Origin: JAWPMT01 sp965229785
GTDB lineage: Bacteria > Bacteroidota > Bacteroidia > Cytophagales > Cyclobacteriaceae
Reading direction: 5' to 3'
NCBI GenBank assembly: GCA_965229785.1
Contig: CBDDJS010000001.1
Location: 4,960,001 to 5,024,000 of the forward strand
Length of the DNA: 64,000 nt
The notes under the pieces were generated by a model. The model saw nothing but the letters and a program-made list of their open reading frames with translations. It searched no databases and was not told where the DNA came from. Below are positions 53,607 to 62,435 of this stretch, piece after piece. The translations under genes were made by a program, and so were the position numbers. Positions within the stretch are counted from its first letter, which is position 1. Each line of letters opens with the position of its first letter.

Positions 53607-54224
53607 TCAAGGTTGCAGGATAAACAGGCCTATCAGGCAAAACGCGTATCCAAAAACGGATCCGATCCAAATCTCCCTTGGTGAGTGAAGTCCCTGGTAT
53701 AACCTGCTGGTACATACCAGTCCGGAGCACAGCATTGACCCGATCAAGGGATAAAATAATGCGGGCGACCCCTTCCAAAGTAGATACGTTAGGATCCCTG
53801 TTGCCGCCCAATTGGCCGCTGCATGAATACTGATCTTGAATTGGGTCGTGATAATCGACAAAATGAAGATCAGGGAGGTCACTAAAATCATCATGACCGC
53901 AAATAGGCTACCGACACGAAATTGGGTAATAAACATGTAAGTGGTCACGCCATAGAATAACGTAATCGTTAGAAATGGCATGAAGCGTTCTTCTCTCGAA
54001 GAGAGTTCAAGGCTCGTGATCTTTGAGGTCAACCGCATCAGTCCCATACTCAAACCCGGTATGAAAAAGGTAGTAATCGCCGTAGCCACAATAAGCAGAG
54101 GAATCCTGTCTACACCTAATCCTCCAAATAACTCAGGAGCGAAGAAAAAAAGCACGGTCATTAAGTAGGTGGCAATCAATAGTGGATGCAACACCGCGGA
54201 AACAAGCTTCATGAAAAAATTCAT
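53607..54224 (-). CDS. PAP2-like membrane protein
   Basis: 205 residues with about six hydrophobic segments. A degenerate PAP2 motif set is visible: KISIHAAANWA (compare the PSGH His), then SRLYQGLHSPREIWIGSVFGY (compare SRxxxxxHxxxD). The Ser/Arg and two His positions are thus partly kept, the Asp is replaced by Glu, and the first (KxxxxxxRP) motif is not clear. It may be a lipid phosphatase of the Bacteroidota subgroup or an inactive relative. Its start codon lies one base after the rpoN stop, so the two are coupled. Confidence 0.75.
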   Translation of the reverse strand: MNFFMKLVSAVLHPLLIATYLMTVLFFFAPELFGGLGVDRIPLLIVATAITTFFIPGLSMGLMRLTSKITSLELSSREERFMPFLTITLFYGVTTYMFITQFRVGSLFAVMMILVTSLIFILSIITTQFKISIHAAANWAATGILTYLLWKGSPALFYPLIGSMLCSGLVCTSRLYQGLHSPREIWIGSVFGYAFCLIGLFILQP

Positions 54225-54225
54225 A

Positions 54226-55659
54226 TCACAGCTCTTTTCTAAGTCGGGCTACAGGAATATTGAGCTGTTCCCGGTACTTTGCCACGGTTCTTCGGGCGAT
54301 GTTGTACCCAAATCCTTTTAGCAATTTTTCCAGCTTATCGTCCGACAAAGGCTTTTTCTTATCCTCCCCATCAATGATTTCTTTCAACTTGTTTTTTACT
54401 TCCCGGCTGCTAACATCTTCCCCGCTATCCGTAGCAATACCTTCGGAGAAGAAGTATTTCAGAGGAAAAATGCCAAACTCTGTTTGAATGGCCTTACTAT
54501 TTGCTACCCTGGAAACCGTTGAAATGTCCATGTTGATGCGATCAGAAATATCCTTGAGAATCATCGGTCTCAATTTGCTCTCATCACCTTCCAGAAAATA
54601 ATCATACTGAAAATCGATGATGGCCTGCATCGTATTCAACAACGTCTGTTGTCTTTGCTTAATGGCATCAATAAACCATTTGGCCGAGTCCAATTTCTGC
54701 TTGATGAAAGTAACCGTCTCTTTCAGTTTTTTGTCTTTTTTATCTCCTTTATCGTAAGCCTGGAGCATCTCAGAATACGAACGACTCACCCGAAGTTCCG
54801 GAGCATTTTTGCCGTTCAAGCTCAGTTCCAGTTTTCCGTTATTGTTGGCCAATTGAAAATCAGGCATCAAATACTGAGTTCGAACCATCTCATCGCCGCT
54901 TCCTCCCGGTTTAGGATTAAGCTTTGTTACGATCGCAATGGCTTCTTTGAGCATTTCCTCGTCTGAGATCGAAAGCTTCCTGGCAATCTTGTCATAGTGC
55001 TTTTTCGAAAACTCATTGAAGCATCGATCTATGATTTCGTAAGCCAATCTATTGACTTCCTCCTCAGGATCTTTTCTTTCCAGCTGAAGCAATAAACACT
55101 CTTGTAAATTCCTGGCGCCTATTCCTGCCGGTTCAAAGTTCTGAACCTTAAACAGGACATCCTCCAATTCTTCCGCATCAGTTTCCATTCCCATGGAAAA
55201 CGCCATGTCATTGGCTATGGCCTCCAGCTCTCGACGAATGTATCCATCGGCATCAATGCTTCCGATGAGCTGTTTTCCCAATGCCTTTTCACGGTCAGTT
55301 AGTCGAACAAATCCTAATTGAGAAATGAGTTGTTCATGCAACGTGGAGCCGACTGAAACCGGAATTTCCCGATCCTCTTCATCAGATCGGCCATCGCCTT
55401 GCATTTTGTAACCAGAATAATCATCGTGCAGGTAATCTTCCAGATTTGTGTCGGTCTCAGTCTTTTCTTCAAACTCCTCCGGCTGGTCATACTCTTCCTT
55501 TTCTTCGTTCTTACCTTCTTCCAGTGCAGGATTGATCTCCAATTCTTCCTCTACCCTGGATTCCAATTCCGCCGTAGGCACCTGAAGCAGTTTAATGAAC
55601 TGAATCTGCTGAGGAGAGAGCTTCTGCTGTAGCGACTGAGTTAGGGTGAGTTTTTGCAT
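54226..55659 (-). CDS. rpoN: RNA polymerase sigma-54 factor
   Basis: 477 residues. The Gln/Leu-rich region I is at the start (MQKLTLTQSLQQKLSPQQIQ, LLQVPTAELES), an acidic region II follows (about 55-100), then the core-binding domain, and the RpoN box ARRTVAKYREQLNIPVARLR near 455-475 contacts the -24 element. RpoN needs enhancer-binding AAA+ activators; none is in the window. The PAP2-like gene follows one base after the stop. A candidate -24/-12 element lies in the divergent region just upstream (see next feature). Confidence 0.96.
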   Translation of the reverse strand: MQKLTLTQSLQQKLSPQQIQFIKLLQVPTAELESRVEEELEINPALEEGKNEEKEEYDQPEEFEEKTETDTNLEDYLHDDYSGYKMQGDGRSDEEDREIPVSVGSTLHEQLISQLGFVRLTDREKALGKQLIGSIDADGYIRRELEAIANDMAFSMGMETDAEELEDVLFKVQNFEPAGIGARNLQECLLLQLERKDPEEEVNRLAYEIIDRCFNEFSKKHYDKIARKLSISDEEMLKEAIAIVTKLNPKPGGSGDEMVRTQYLMPDFQLANNNGKLELSLNGKNAPELRVSRSYSEMLQAYDKGDKKDKKLKETVTFIKQKLDSAKWFIDAIKQRQQTLLNTMQAIIDFQYDYFLEGDESKLRPMILKDISDRINMDISTVSRVANSKAIQTEFGIFPLKYFFSEGIATDSGEDVSSREVKNKLKEIIDGEDKKKPLSDDKLEKLLKGFGYNIARRTVAKYREQLNIPVARLRKEL

Positions 55660-55711
55660 ATCTATTGACCAACTATCAAAAATATTTATTTTCTGCGAGT
55701 AAGGATGGTAC

Positions 55712-55728
55712 TTGGCACTTTGTCAGCT
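55712..55728 (+). promoter_or_regulatory. Candidate sigma-54 promoter upstream of H-NOX gene
   Basis: TTGGCAC, then GCT with exactly ten bases between GG (55714-55715) and GC (55726-55727). It matches the sigma-54 consensus TTGGCAC-N5-TTGCW except that TTGC is CAGC. It points towards the H-NOX gene; the leader would be about 187 bases. Confidence 0.4.
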
Positions 55729-55925
55729 TCATTTTATCAGAAATTGATCCAAGTCCTGCTTCTCATACAAATACTAAACCAAGTTTGACGAGGGTCAGCA
55801 TAAATAGTTGCAACGAAGAAATTCCATCTTCAATTCCATTTTGTGCCAGTTCACTTTTACGTATTTTGACAGTTGCTGTAATTATCAAATTATTGCAAGT
55901 CATTAAGGCAAGAAATACATTAGAT

Positions 55926-56507
55926 ATGAAAGGAACCATTCACTATTGCCTGGAAGATTCGATCATTACTTATTTCGGACAAGACGCCTGGGGCAAACTC
56001 ATGACCAGCCTCGGCAAAGAAACCTCTTTTAGTTACGGTACTCACATTCGTGATGACATTGATGAAGTACAAAGTGTAGAACTCTTTGTCTTGGCAGCCA
56101 ATTCATTGGGCCTGGAGCTCGGCGAGGTATTCGATATGTTTGGCGAACATTGGTGTGTCGAATATTCTACGAAGTTGTACGGTGTGTTTTACCGCGGTAT
56201 GAAAAGTACTAAAGATGCGATTGTTCACCTGGATCATGTGCATGCCAAAGTGACTGAACACATCAAAGGTGCCTACCCTCCAAGGTTTGAATACGAATGG
56301 ATCAATGATGAAACCCTTCAAGTCAAGTATAAATCCGATCGAAACCTTATTGATCTTTTTATCAGCCTTATCAAAGGACTTGACCTCAAATTTGGAGATT
56401 ACACGGTCATCGATAAGCTAGATGAAAATTTGTTGCACCTGACCTTTGGCCAAAGTGATCGGAAAAGGGAGACTTTCAAGGCCTATCTGGAAGCCAAATT
56501 GGCTTAA
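55926..56507 (+). CDS. H-NOX haem nitric-oxide-binding protein
   Basis: 193 residues from the ATG at 55926. A longer frame starts at 55665, but its first 87 residues lack family features, while MKGTIHYCLEDSIITYFGQD is the usual H-NOX opening. The proximal haem ligand is His106 in LDHVH, the conserved proline is Pro119, and the Y-x-S-x-R motif is Tyr135-Ser137-Arg139. The intervals His-to-Pro (13) and His-to-Tyr (29) equal those of the Thermoanaerobacter H-NOX. It senses NO, or possibly O2, in the cytoplasm. No histidine kinase, cyclase or phosphodiesterase is adjacent, so its partner is not identified. Divergent from rpoN. Confidence 0.9.
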   Translation: MKGTIHYCLEDSIITYFGQDAWGKLMTSLGKETSFSYGTHIRDDIDEVQSVELFVLAANSLGLELGEVFDMFGEHWCVEYSTKLYGVFYRGMKSTKDAIVHLDHVHAKVTEHIKGAYPPRFEYEWINDETLQVKYKSDRNLIDLFISLIKGLDLKFGDYTVIDKLDENLLHLTFGQSDRKRETFKAYLEAKLA

Positions 56508-56622
56508 TTGACGTTAGCTTGATAAATATCTGGGTATACCACTCCGAAATGCGTCCACTTTCATTAGTGCCCAAGGGGTAGATTCATTTATTTTGCCCCG
56601 AAATTTTTAAATCATTAATAAG

Positions 56623-58065
56623 GTGGATTCGAAAAGAACAAAAATCAAATTCGCCCTTACAGGTAAAGTAGATGAACACGTAAGGGTAAGTGGTTGGGTC
56701 AGAACAAAACGAGCCAGTAAAAATGTGGCTTTCGTTGCATTGAATGACGGATCCACCATTAATAATTTACAGGTTGTCGCCGATGCCGTTCAGTTCGAAG
56801 AGGTATTGAAGTCCATCAATACCGGGGCAAGTCTTAATGTTTTTGGCAAGTTGACTGCTTCTCAAGGTTCCGGGCAGGCTGTAGAATTATTGGCTGAAAG
56901 TATCGAAGTGTTAGGGGAGGCGGACCCGGAAAAGTATCCGCTCCAACCAAAACGTCATAGCCTTGAATTCCTACGAGAAATCGGGCATCTGCGTATGCGG
57001 ACCAATACTTTTGGTGCAGTTATGCGTATCCGGCACAACATGGCCTTCGCGGTGCATCAATTTTTTCATGATAAGGGGTTCTATTACATGAACACCCCCA
57101 TCCTCACAGCCTCCGATGCTGAAGGCGCAGGTGAGACGTTCAAAGTCACTACGCTTGATCTCGATGACGTGCCGAAAACCGATGAGGGGAGCATTGACTA
57201 TGCGCAGGACTTCTTTGGTAAAGAGGCCAACTTAACCGTATCGGGGCAATTGGAAGGTGAGTTAGCCGCGTTGGCCCTTGGGGAGATCTATACATTTGGC
57301 CCCACTTTCCGGGCGGAAAACTCCAATACAACCCGACACCTGTGTGAATTCTGGATGATCGAGCCGGAAATGGCTTTTTATGATCTTGAAGACAACATGG
57401 ACCTGGCCGAGGAGATGATGAAATACCTGGTGAAATTTGCACTGGATAACTGCAAAGACGACCTGGAATTTCTTGATCAGCGTGAGCGAAACGAGGAAAA
57501 AAGCAAACCTCAAAATGAGCGAAATGAGCTTTCGCTTATCGAGCGTTTGAACTTTATCCTGGACAATCCTTTCGAGCGCATTACCTATACTGAAGCGATT
57601 GATATTTTGCGCAACTCCAAACCCAATAAAAAGAAAAAATTCCAGTTTTTGATTGAGGAATGGGGTGCAGATCTGCAATCCGAACATGAACGTTTTCTGG
57701 TAGAGAAGCATTTCAAAAAACCGGTGATCCTGTATAACTATCCAAAAGACATCAAGGCCTTCTACATGCGTCAAAATGATGACGGTAAGACTGTTGGAGC
57801 CATGGATGTTCTTTTCCCGGGCATTGGCGAGATTATCGGAGGATCACAACGTGAAGAACGGCTTGATGAGTTGAAGGCACGTATGGCAGAAATGAACATT
57901 CCCGAAGAAGAACTATGGTGGTACCTGGAAACCAGAAAGTTTGGCACAACACCACACAGTGGTTATGGACTTGGGTTTGAAAGAATGATCCAGTTTGTAA
58001 CGGGTATGAACAACATTCGCGATGTAATGCCATTTCCAAGAACCCCAGGAAATTGCGAGTTCTAA
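56623..58065 (+). CDS. asnS: Asparagine-tRNA ligase
   Basis: 480 residues, class II. N-terminal OB-fold (about 5-115; VRVSGWVRTKRASKNVAFVALNDG), then the catalytic core with motif 2 TFRAENSNTTRHLCEFWMIEPE and motif 3 GYGLGFERMIQFVTGMNNIRD near the C terminus, which ends FPRTPGNCEF. The start is a GTG at 56623, preceded by AATAAG; the conserved region begins a few residues on. It converges on rodA, and the two stop codons overlap by two bases (rodA stop 58062-58064, asnS stop 58063-58065). High confidence. Confidence 0.96.
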   Translation: MDSKRTKIKFALTGKVDEHVRVSGWVRTKRASKNVAFVALNDGSTINNLQVVADAVQFEEVLKSINTGASLNVFGKLTASQGSGQAVELLAESIEVLGEADPEKYPLQPKRHSLEFLREIGHLRMRTNTFGAVMRIRHNMAFAVHQFFHDKGFYYMNTPILTASDAEGAGETFKVTTLDLDDVPKTDEGSIDYAQDFFGKEANLTVSGQLEGELAALALGEIYTFGPTFRAENSNTTRHLCEFWMIEPEMAFYDLEDNMDLAEEMMKYLVKFALDNCKDDLEFLDQRERNEEKSKPQNERNELSLIERLNFILDNPFERITYTEAIDILRNSKPNKKKKFQFLIEEWGADLQSEHERFLVEKHFKKPVILYNYPKDIKAFYMRQNDDGKTVGAMDVLFPGIGEIIGGSQREERLDELKARMAEMNIPEEELWWYLETRKFGTTPHSGYGLGFERMIQFVTGMNNIRDVMPFPRTPGNCEF

Positions 58066-59327
58066 AAACGCTGTAGCACTTGCATCCGTTGAGCATCCAG
58101 CTTGACCAGGATGAAAAGCAATATGGTAAATGACCAGAGGCTGGAACCTCCGTAACTGATGAAGGGAAGAGGGATTCCAGCCACTGGAAACAACCCTATG
58201 GTCATCGCGATGTTCACGGTCATGTGAAAAAAGATGACACTGGCCACTCCATAACCGTATATCCTCGCAAAGGACCCTTTTTGGCGATCTGCGATCGCCA
58301 AAACTCGCATCAGCAGCAAGCCAAACATGACCAGAATGAAGGTCGTACCAAACCAGCCTTGTTCCTCTCCTATGGTGCAAAAAATAAAGTCAGTGGATTG
58401 CTTCGGTACAAAATCAAACTTGGTCTGAGTCCCTTTTAAGAAACCCTTTCCTGTGACCCCTCCGGAACCGATGGCAATTTTTGATTGGGTAACGTTCCAG
58501 CCAATTCCCAGAGGATCAAGGTCAGGATTGACCAATAATTGGACCCTACGCTGCTGGTGTGGTTTCAGGACATTGTTCAGGACAAAATCCACACTAAATA
58601 CTGTTCCAATGAATATAACAGCGATACCCACAATGATGAATATCCTTTTAAGATGCCGTACGGAAAAAGCAATTCCTAATAAAGACAAAGCAATAATTGC
58701 AATGATCAAGGCTGTTTTTGCCACCAAAAGCGTCAATAGAAATATGATCACAAATAATACCGGAGCCACCAAAAACCAGTAGGACATGCCTTCACGGTAA
58801 AGTACCAAAACGAGACTTCCAAATACCATGGCTGTACCGGCATCTCCCTGTAGGACGATTAACGCAGCCGGAAAGAAAAATATAGCAGCTGCTTTTACAA
58901 GATTCGGTAATTCTTTCAGGTTCGGATTATTCCCCAGAAACTTAGCGAGGGCCAGAATAGTGGCAAATTTGGCAAATTCTGAAGGTTGTATACGAAAACT
59001 CCCTACTTCAAACCAGGAGCGAGACCCTGCCACTTCCCTTCCAAAAACCAGAACCATGATCAGCAGAGCAATGACCAGTCCATAAATAACCCAGGAAAAG
59101 GTTTCAAACAATTTGGCCTCAATCAGGAAAATACCAGCGATAAGTACATAGGAAGATATAATCCAGATGAACTGCTTTCCTGCATTTTGACTCAGGTCAA
59201 AAATACTTCCGCTCGTCGCAGTGTCATAGTCTGCGGCATAGATACTAAACCAGCCACCGATCACGAGAACTGTGTAAATGACCAGAGTGAGCCAATCTAT
59301 GCGCCGTTGTAATTTCTCGCCTCGCAT
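58062..59327 (-). CDS. rodA: Rod-shape glycosyltransferase RodA
   Basis: 421 residues, about ten membrane helices, SEDS family. RodA polymerises lipid II into glycan during side-wall growth. Seen: GREVAGSRSWFEVGSFRIQPSEFAKF, KPHQQRRVQLLVNPDLDPLG and FPVAGIPLPFISYGGSSLW, where the family Asp/Arg positions lie. It is the last gene of the mreB-mreC-mreD-mrdA-rodA run; its ATG overlaps the mrdA stop by one base. The partner transpeptidase PBP2 is encoded immediately before. Confidence 0.96.
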   Translation of the reverse strand: MRGEKLQRRIDWLTLVIYTVLVIGGWFSIYAADYDTATSGSIFDLSQNAGKQFIWIISSYVLIAGIFLIEAKLFETFSWVIYGLVIALLIMVLVFGREVAGSRSWFEVGSFRIQPSEFAKFATILALAKFLGNNPNLKELPNLVKAAAIFFFPAALIVLQGDAGTAMVFGSLVLVLYREGMSYWFLVAPVLFVIIFLLTLLVAKTALIIAIIALSLLGIAFSVRHLKRIFIIVGIAVIFIGTVFSVDFVLNNVLKPHQQRRVQLLVNPDLDPLGIGWNVTQSKIAIGSGGVTGKGFLKGTQTKFDFVPKQSTDFIFCTIGEEQGWFGTTFILVMFGLLLMRVLAIADRQKGSFARIYGYGVASVIFFHMTVNIAMTIGLFPVAGIPLPFISYGGSSLWSFTILLFILVKLDAQRMQVLQRF

Positions 59328-61114
59328 CAGAAAATAAATTCTCCTTTCAAGATAAATTCCTCCAACCAGGGTCGAGTGATCTCTCCTCGCACGTGCTTTT
59401 CAATGAGTAAGCTGGCGGTTCCGGCTGCCGCCCGACCTCCTTGTCCAGCGTTTTCCACATATACTGCAATCGCAATTTGCGGATTCTCCTTAGGTGCAAA
59501 AGCCATAAATCCCGAATGATCTTCGTTAGCATTTTGAACGGTACTGGTCTTGCCACAGATGGCTATATCCGGTATGTAGGCACGAACACCCGAACCTGCC
59601 TGTATTACTCGCTCCATTCCCTGAATGACAGGCTCATAATGTTCAGGAGCTATACCTAGATCATTTCTTTCGATACTCACTGCGGAATCCGCTCCGATTT
59701 TTCGAATAAAATGAGGTGTATAGTAATAACCACGATTGGCCAGGAGGGCGCCCAGATTCGCCATTTGGATGGGTGTTACCAGCAATTCTCCCTGACCGAT
59801 ACTTAGTGAATATATGTTTGAAAACTTCCATCTGTTCCTTCCATAAATGCGATCATACACATCAATATTGGGAACAGAACCTGATTTTTCTCCTGGCAGA
59901 TCAAGTCCGAGTTGTACACCTAATCCGAATTTTTTCACATGTTGCCCCCAGCTCTCAAGCCCGATCCTTGAGTCAATAAAGGCACTTTCATGTTCACCTC
60001 GCTGGATCAACCTCCGAAAAACCTTGTAGAAATAATTATTCGAAGAAAACTGAATAGCCTTGGGAATATCATAATATCCAGTGGGCGCCAAATCTCCAAT
60101 GAGTGTGTTATCAGAATAGATCTGCTCCTTCGGGTACGTTACTTTTTCCTGCAATGCGATCAGCGATTGCACCGTCTTGAACATTGAGCCAGGAGGATAA
60201 GTGGCTCGCGAGGGTCTATTGATCAAAGGTTTGAGCGAATCCAGCAGGAGGCTCTGAAAGTTTTTTGAAAAATCTCTTCCGGTAAGCAATGAAGGGTCGT
60301 AATTCGGACTGGAAACAAAGGCAAGTATTTCTCCTGTTGAGGGCTCAATAGCCACCACACTTCCTACTTTTCCCTGCATCAGGAATTCAGCATAACGTTG
60401 CAGTTCCAGATCAATAGTGATTTCTAAATCCTGACCTGGTTCCGGAATCGTATCGAATTGTCCCTCTCGAAAATCTCCTTCGACTACTCCACGTACATCA
60501 ACCATTTTATAACTAACACCTCGCTTGCCACGCAAGACATGTTCATATTCACTTTCTAGCCCCGAAATGCCAATGTAATCCCCTCCCCGATAGTAATTGG
60601 CCGTATCAGCCTTCAATCCAGCGGCATCGATCTCGCCAACATAACCCAGCGTGCTACCTAAAGACTGGATGGCATACGCCCGGTTAGTTCGTGTTTCTAC
60701 GCTCAATCCGCGAATCGCACTGAGTTTATCCTGGATCTGGGCAAACTGCTCCGGCGGAATTTCCTCTTCAAACACAGAAGGCTTTGAATAGGAAAACCTT
60801 CGGCAGCGGGCGTATTGCTCAGCAAACGCTCCTCCTTCCAGACCCAACAATTCTTTTACTTTAGTGGAGTCCTCTAAATTGAAATCGCGAGGAACCATGA
60901 TCAGGTTATAGATCGGTGCATTATAGGCGATGAGCTCACCATTACGATCTCTGATCAATCCTCGATACGGATACTCAATCCGTTTCTGGACGATGTTATT
61001 TTCTGCCGCAAGCTTATAGGTGTCATCGGTAACCTGAATAGAGAATAGCCTCCCAATCAAAACCAGGATGATGAAAATGATGATTATCCTGACCGCTATT
61101 CCCCTTTCATTCAT
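59327..61114 (-). CDS. mrdA: Penicillin-binding protein 2 (transpeptidase MrdA)
   Basis: 595 residues. One N-terminal membrane helix (VRIIIIFIILVLIGRLF), the pedestal/dimerisation domain (about 35-245), then the transpeptidase domain: active Ser of TYPPGSMFKTV near 310, FSSNNYFYK (SxN) near 355, and ICGKTSTVQNA near 518. The last motif is normally KTG(T) and reads KTS here. It cross-links side-wall peptidoglycan with RodA. Overlaps mreD by four bases upstream and rodA by one downstream. Confidence 0.95.
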   Translation of the reverse strand: MNERGIAVRIIIIFIILVLIGRLFSIQVTDDTYKLAAENNIVQKRIEYPYRGLIRDRNGELIAYNAPIYNLIMVPRDFNLEDSTKVKELLGLEGGAFAEQYARCRRFSYSKPSVFEEEIPPEQFAQIQDKLSAIRGLSVETRTNRAYAIQSLGSTLGYVGEIDAAGLKADTANYYRGGDYIGISGLESEYEHVLRGKRGVSYKMVDVRGVVEGDFREGQFDTIPEPGQDLEITIDLELQRYAEFLMQGKVGSVVAIEPSTGEILAFVSSPNYDPSLLTGRDFSKNFQSLLLDSLKPLINRPSRATYPPGSMFKTVQSLIALQEKVTYPKEQIYSDNTLIGDLAPTGYYDIPKAIQFSSNNYFYKVFRRLIQRGEHESAFIDSRIGLESWGQHVKKFGLGVQLGLDLPGEKSGSVPNIDVYDRIYGRNRWKFSNIYSLSIGQGELLVTPIQMANLGALLANRGYYYTPHFIRKIGADSAVSIERNDLGIAPEHYEPVIQGMERVIQAGSGVRAYIPDIAICGKTSTVQNANEDHSGFMAFAPKENPQIAIAVYVENAGQGGRAAAGTASLLIEKHVRGEITRPWLEEFILKGEFIF

Positions 61115-61623
61115 AACCTTCTGGTTTTTGAGGACAATAGGAAATTACTCGAGAGAAAAACTATGGCCGTGAGGAAGGTGCTAAAAACTGCTCGTTTCAA
61201 CAACAATCCAAAAGCACCGAAAGAACCATGTTCAATTAGAAATACCTGAAAATGATGAACAAATATCAAGGGCACGGCATACATTACCATAGATCTTAAA
61301 CCGAAATTAAAGATACTAACGCGCGCATCTTCTTCGGGCGCTCCCACTACCATTGTCAACCAGGGTTTTTGCAATACTGCAAGTAATAAACATGCAGAAG
61401 CATGGATTCCTGGTGTGTTCGAAAATATATCGACTAACAATCCTGTACCAAACGCCAAAAACAACATGGTCAACCGATCAAGCCCTAAAGGAAGCACCAG
61501 CAAAAAACTCACATAGAAAAAAGCGAATGCAGCATCAAACAAGACAAATCGATGTAATATGGGAAGCTGTAAAACCACATAGACCAAAAAGTAGATGACT
61601 TGCTCTCTCCCTACGCTTCTCAT
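61111..61623 (-). CDS. mreD: Rod shape-determining protein MreD
   Basis: 170 residues, about five transmembrane helices (VIYFLVYVVLQLPIL, FAFFYVSFLLVLPLGL, LTMLFLAFGTGLLVDIF). FAFGTGLLVDIFSNTPGIHA-type sequence near 60-80 is the most conserved part of MreD. It belongs to the elongasome membrane complex with MreC, RodA and PBP2. It overlaps mreC and mrdA by four bases (ATGA) on each side, so the cluster is tightly coupled. Assignment rests on topology and context. Confidence 0.88.
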   Translation of the reverse strand: MRSVGREQVIYFLVYVVLQLPILHRFVLFDAAFAFFYVSFLLVLPLGLDRLTMLFLAFGTGLLVDIFSNTPGIHASACLLLAVLQKPWLTMVVGAPEEDARVSIFNFGLRSMVMYAVPLIFVHHFQVFLIEHGSFGAFGLLLKRAVFSTFLTAIVFLSSNFLLSSKTRRL

Positions 61624-62435
61624 AGCTCGTCAAGTATGATGGATTCGATACTGTCCTTTTCTACAATCGCTTGATTGATAATGACATGCGCATAATTCAA
61701 AGAAGAAAAATCCACACTGAGTCTGGCTGTTGCCGTATAAAAAGGTGACTCCTGGGTCAATTCCAGCTTATCTATAACCCCGACCAGTACACCAGGAGGG
61801 AAAACGCCATTATAGCTGGAGGTCTCAATCGTATCCCCTTCGTATAAGGGAATGTGTTTGGGAATATCTTTCACATTGATCGTCAGCGGATCATTGGTTT
61901 CCCATTGCACCCTGCAAAGGGTCCCTGTTCGCTTCACCTGGCTACTGATCATCACTGAGGGATTGAGTATAGAAACCACCGTGGTAAAGTTGTTGGAAAC
62001 AGACTTTACGCGGCCTACCACACCATTTTCACCTACCACTCCCATACCAATGGCGATCCCCTGATCTTTTCCCAGCGCAAGTGTCAGGAAGTTAGCGCTT
62101 CGCAAATAGGTTTTATTGATCACTTTACCAGGAACTACTTCATAGTTCGAGGATATGATTGGTTGAATGGTTTTTTCGTAGCTGAGTTCTGCCAGCTGTC
62201 GTCGCAATTGAGCATTTTCTTGTGCCAATTGATCATTGATCTGGTCCAGTTCAAAGTAATTGGTACTGTTCTGAGAAAATTGATTCAACGAACCACTCAG
62301 GTAATTGCTTGTATTGAAGAAAGAAGCGCTGTAAAATCTATTGGTGGAAACTATCATCAGGAGACAAAGTACTTGCAACACGAAAAAAACGGCTGCTACT
62401 CTGTACCTGTATAGGAAGTTGAAGAGACTGTTCAT
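61620..62435 (-). CDS. mreC: Rod shape-determining protein MreC
   Basis: 271 residues: one N-terminal membrane helix (VAAVFFVLQVLCLLMI), a coiled-coil of about 45-95 (LDQINDQLAQENAQLRRQLA) and a periplasmic beta domain with LGKDQGIAIGMGVVGENGVVG and VSNNFTTVVSILNPS. MreC scaffolds the elongasome and activates PBP2-RodA. The gene begins one base after mreB and overlaps mreD by four bases. Confidence 0.93.
   Translation of the reverse strand: MNSLFNFLYRYRVAAVFFVLQVLCLLMIVSTNRFYSASFFNTSNYLSGSLNQFSQNSTNYFELDQINDQLAQENAQLRRQLAELSYEKTIQPIISSNYEVVPGKVINKTYLRSANFLTLALGKDQGIAIGMGVVGENGVVGRVKSVSNNFTTVVSILNPSVMISSQVKRTGTLCRVQWETNDPLTINVKDIPKHIPLYEGDTIETSSYNGVFPPGVLVGVIDKLELTQESPFYTATARLSVDFSSLNYAHVIINQAIVEKDSIESIILDEL

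Noticed and set aside
55665..55925. N-terminal extension of the H-NOX frame by 87 residues
   Set aside because: H-NOX proteins start at the MKGTIHY-like segment; the extension lacks family features and covers the regulatory gap.
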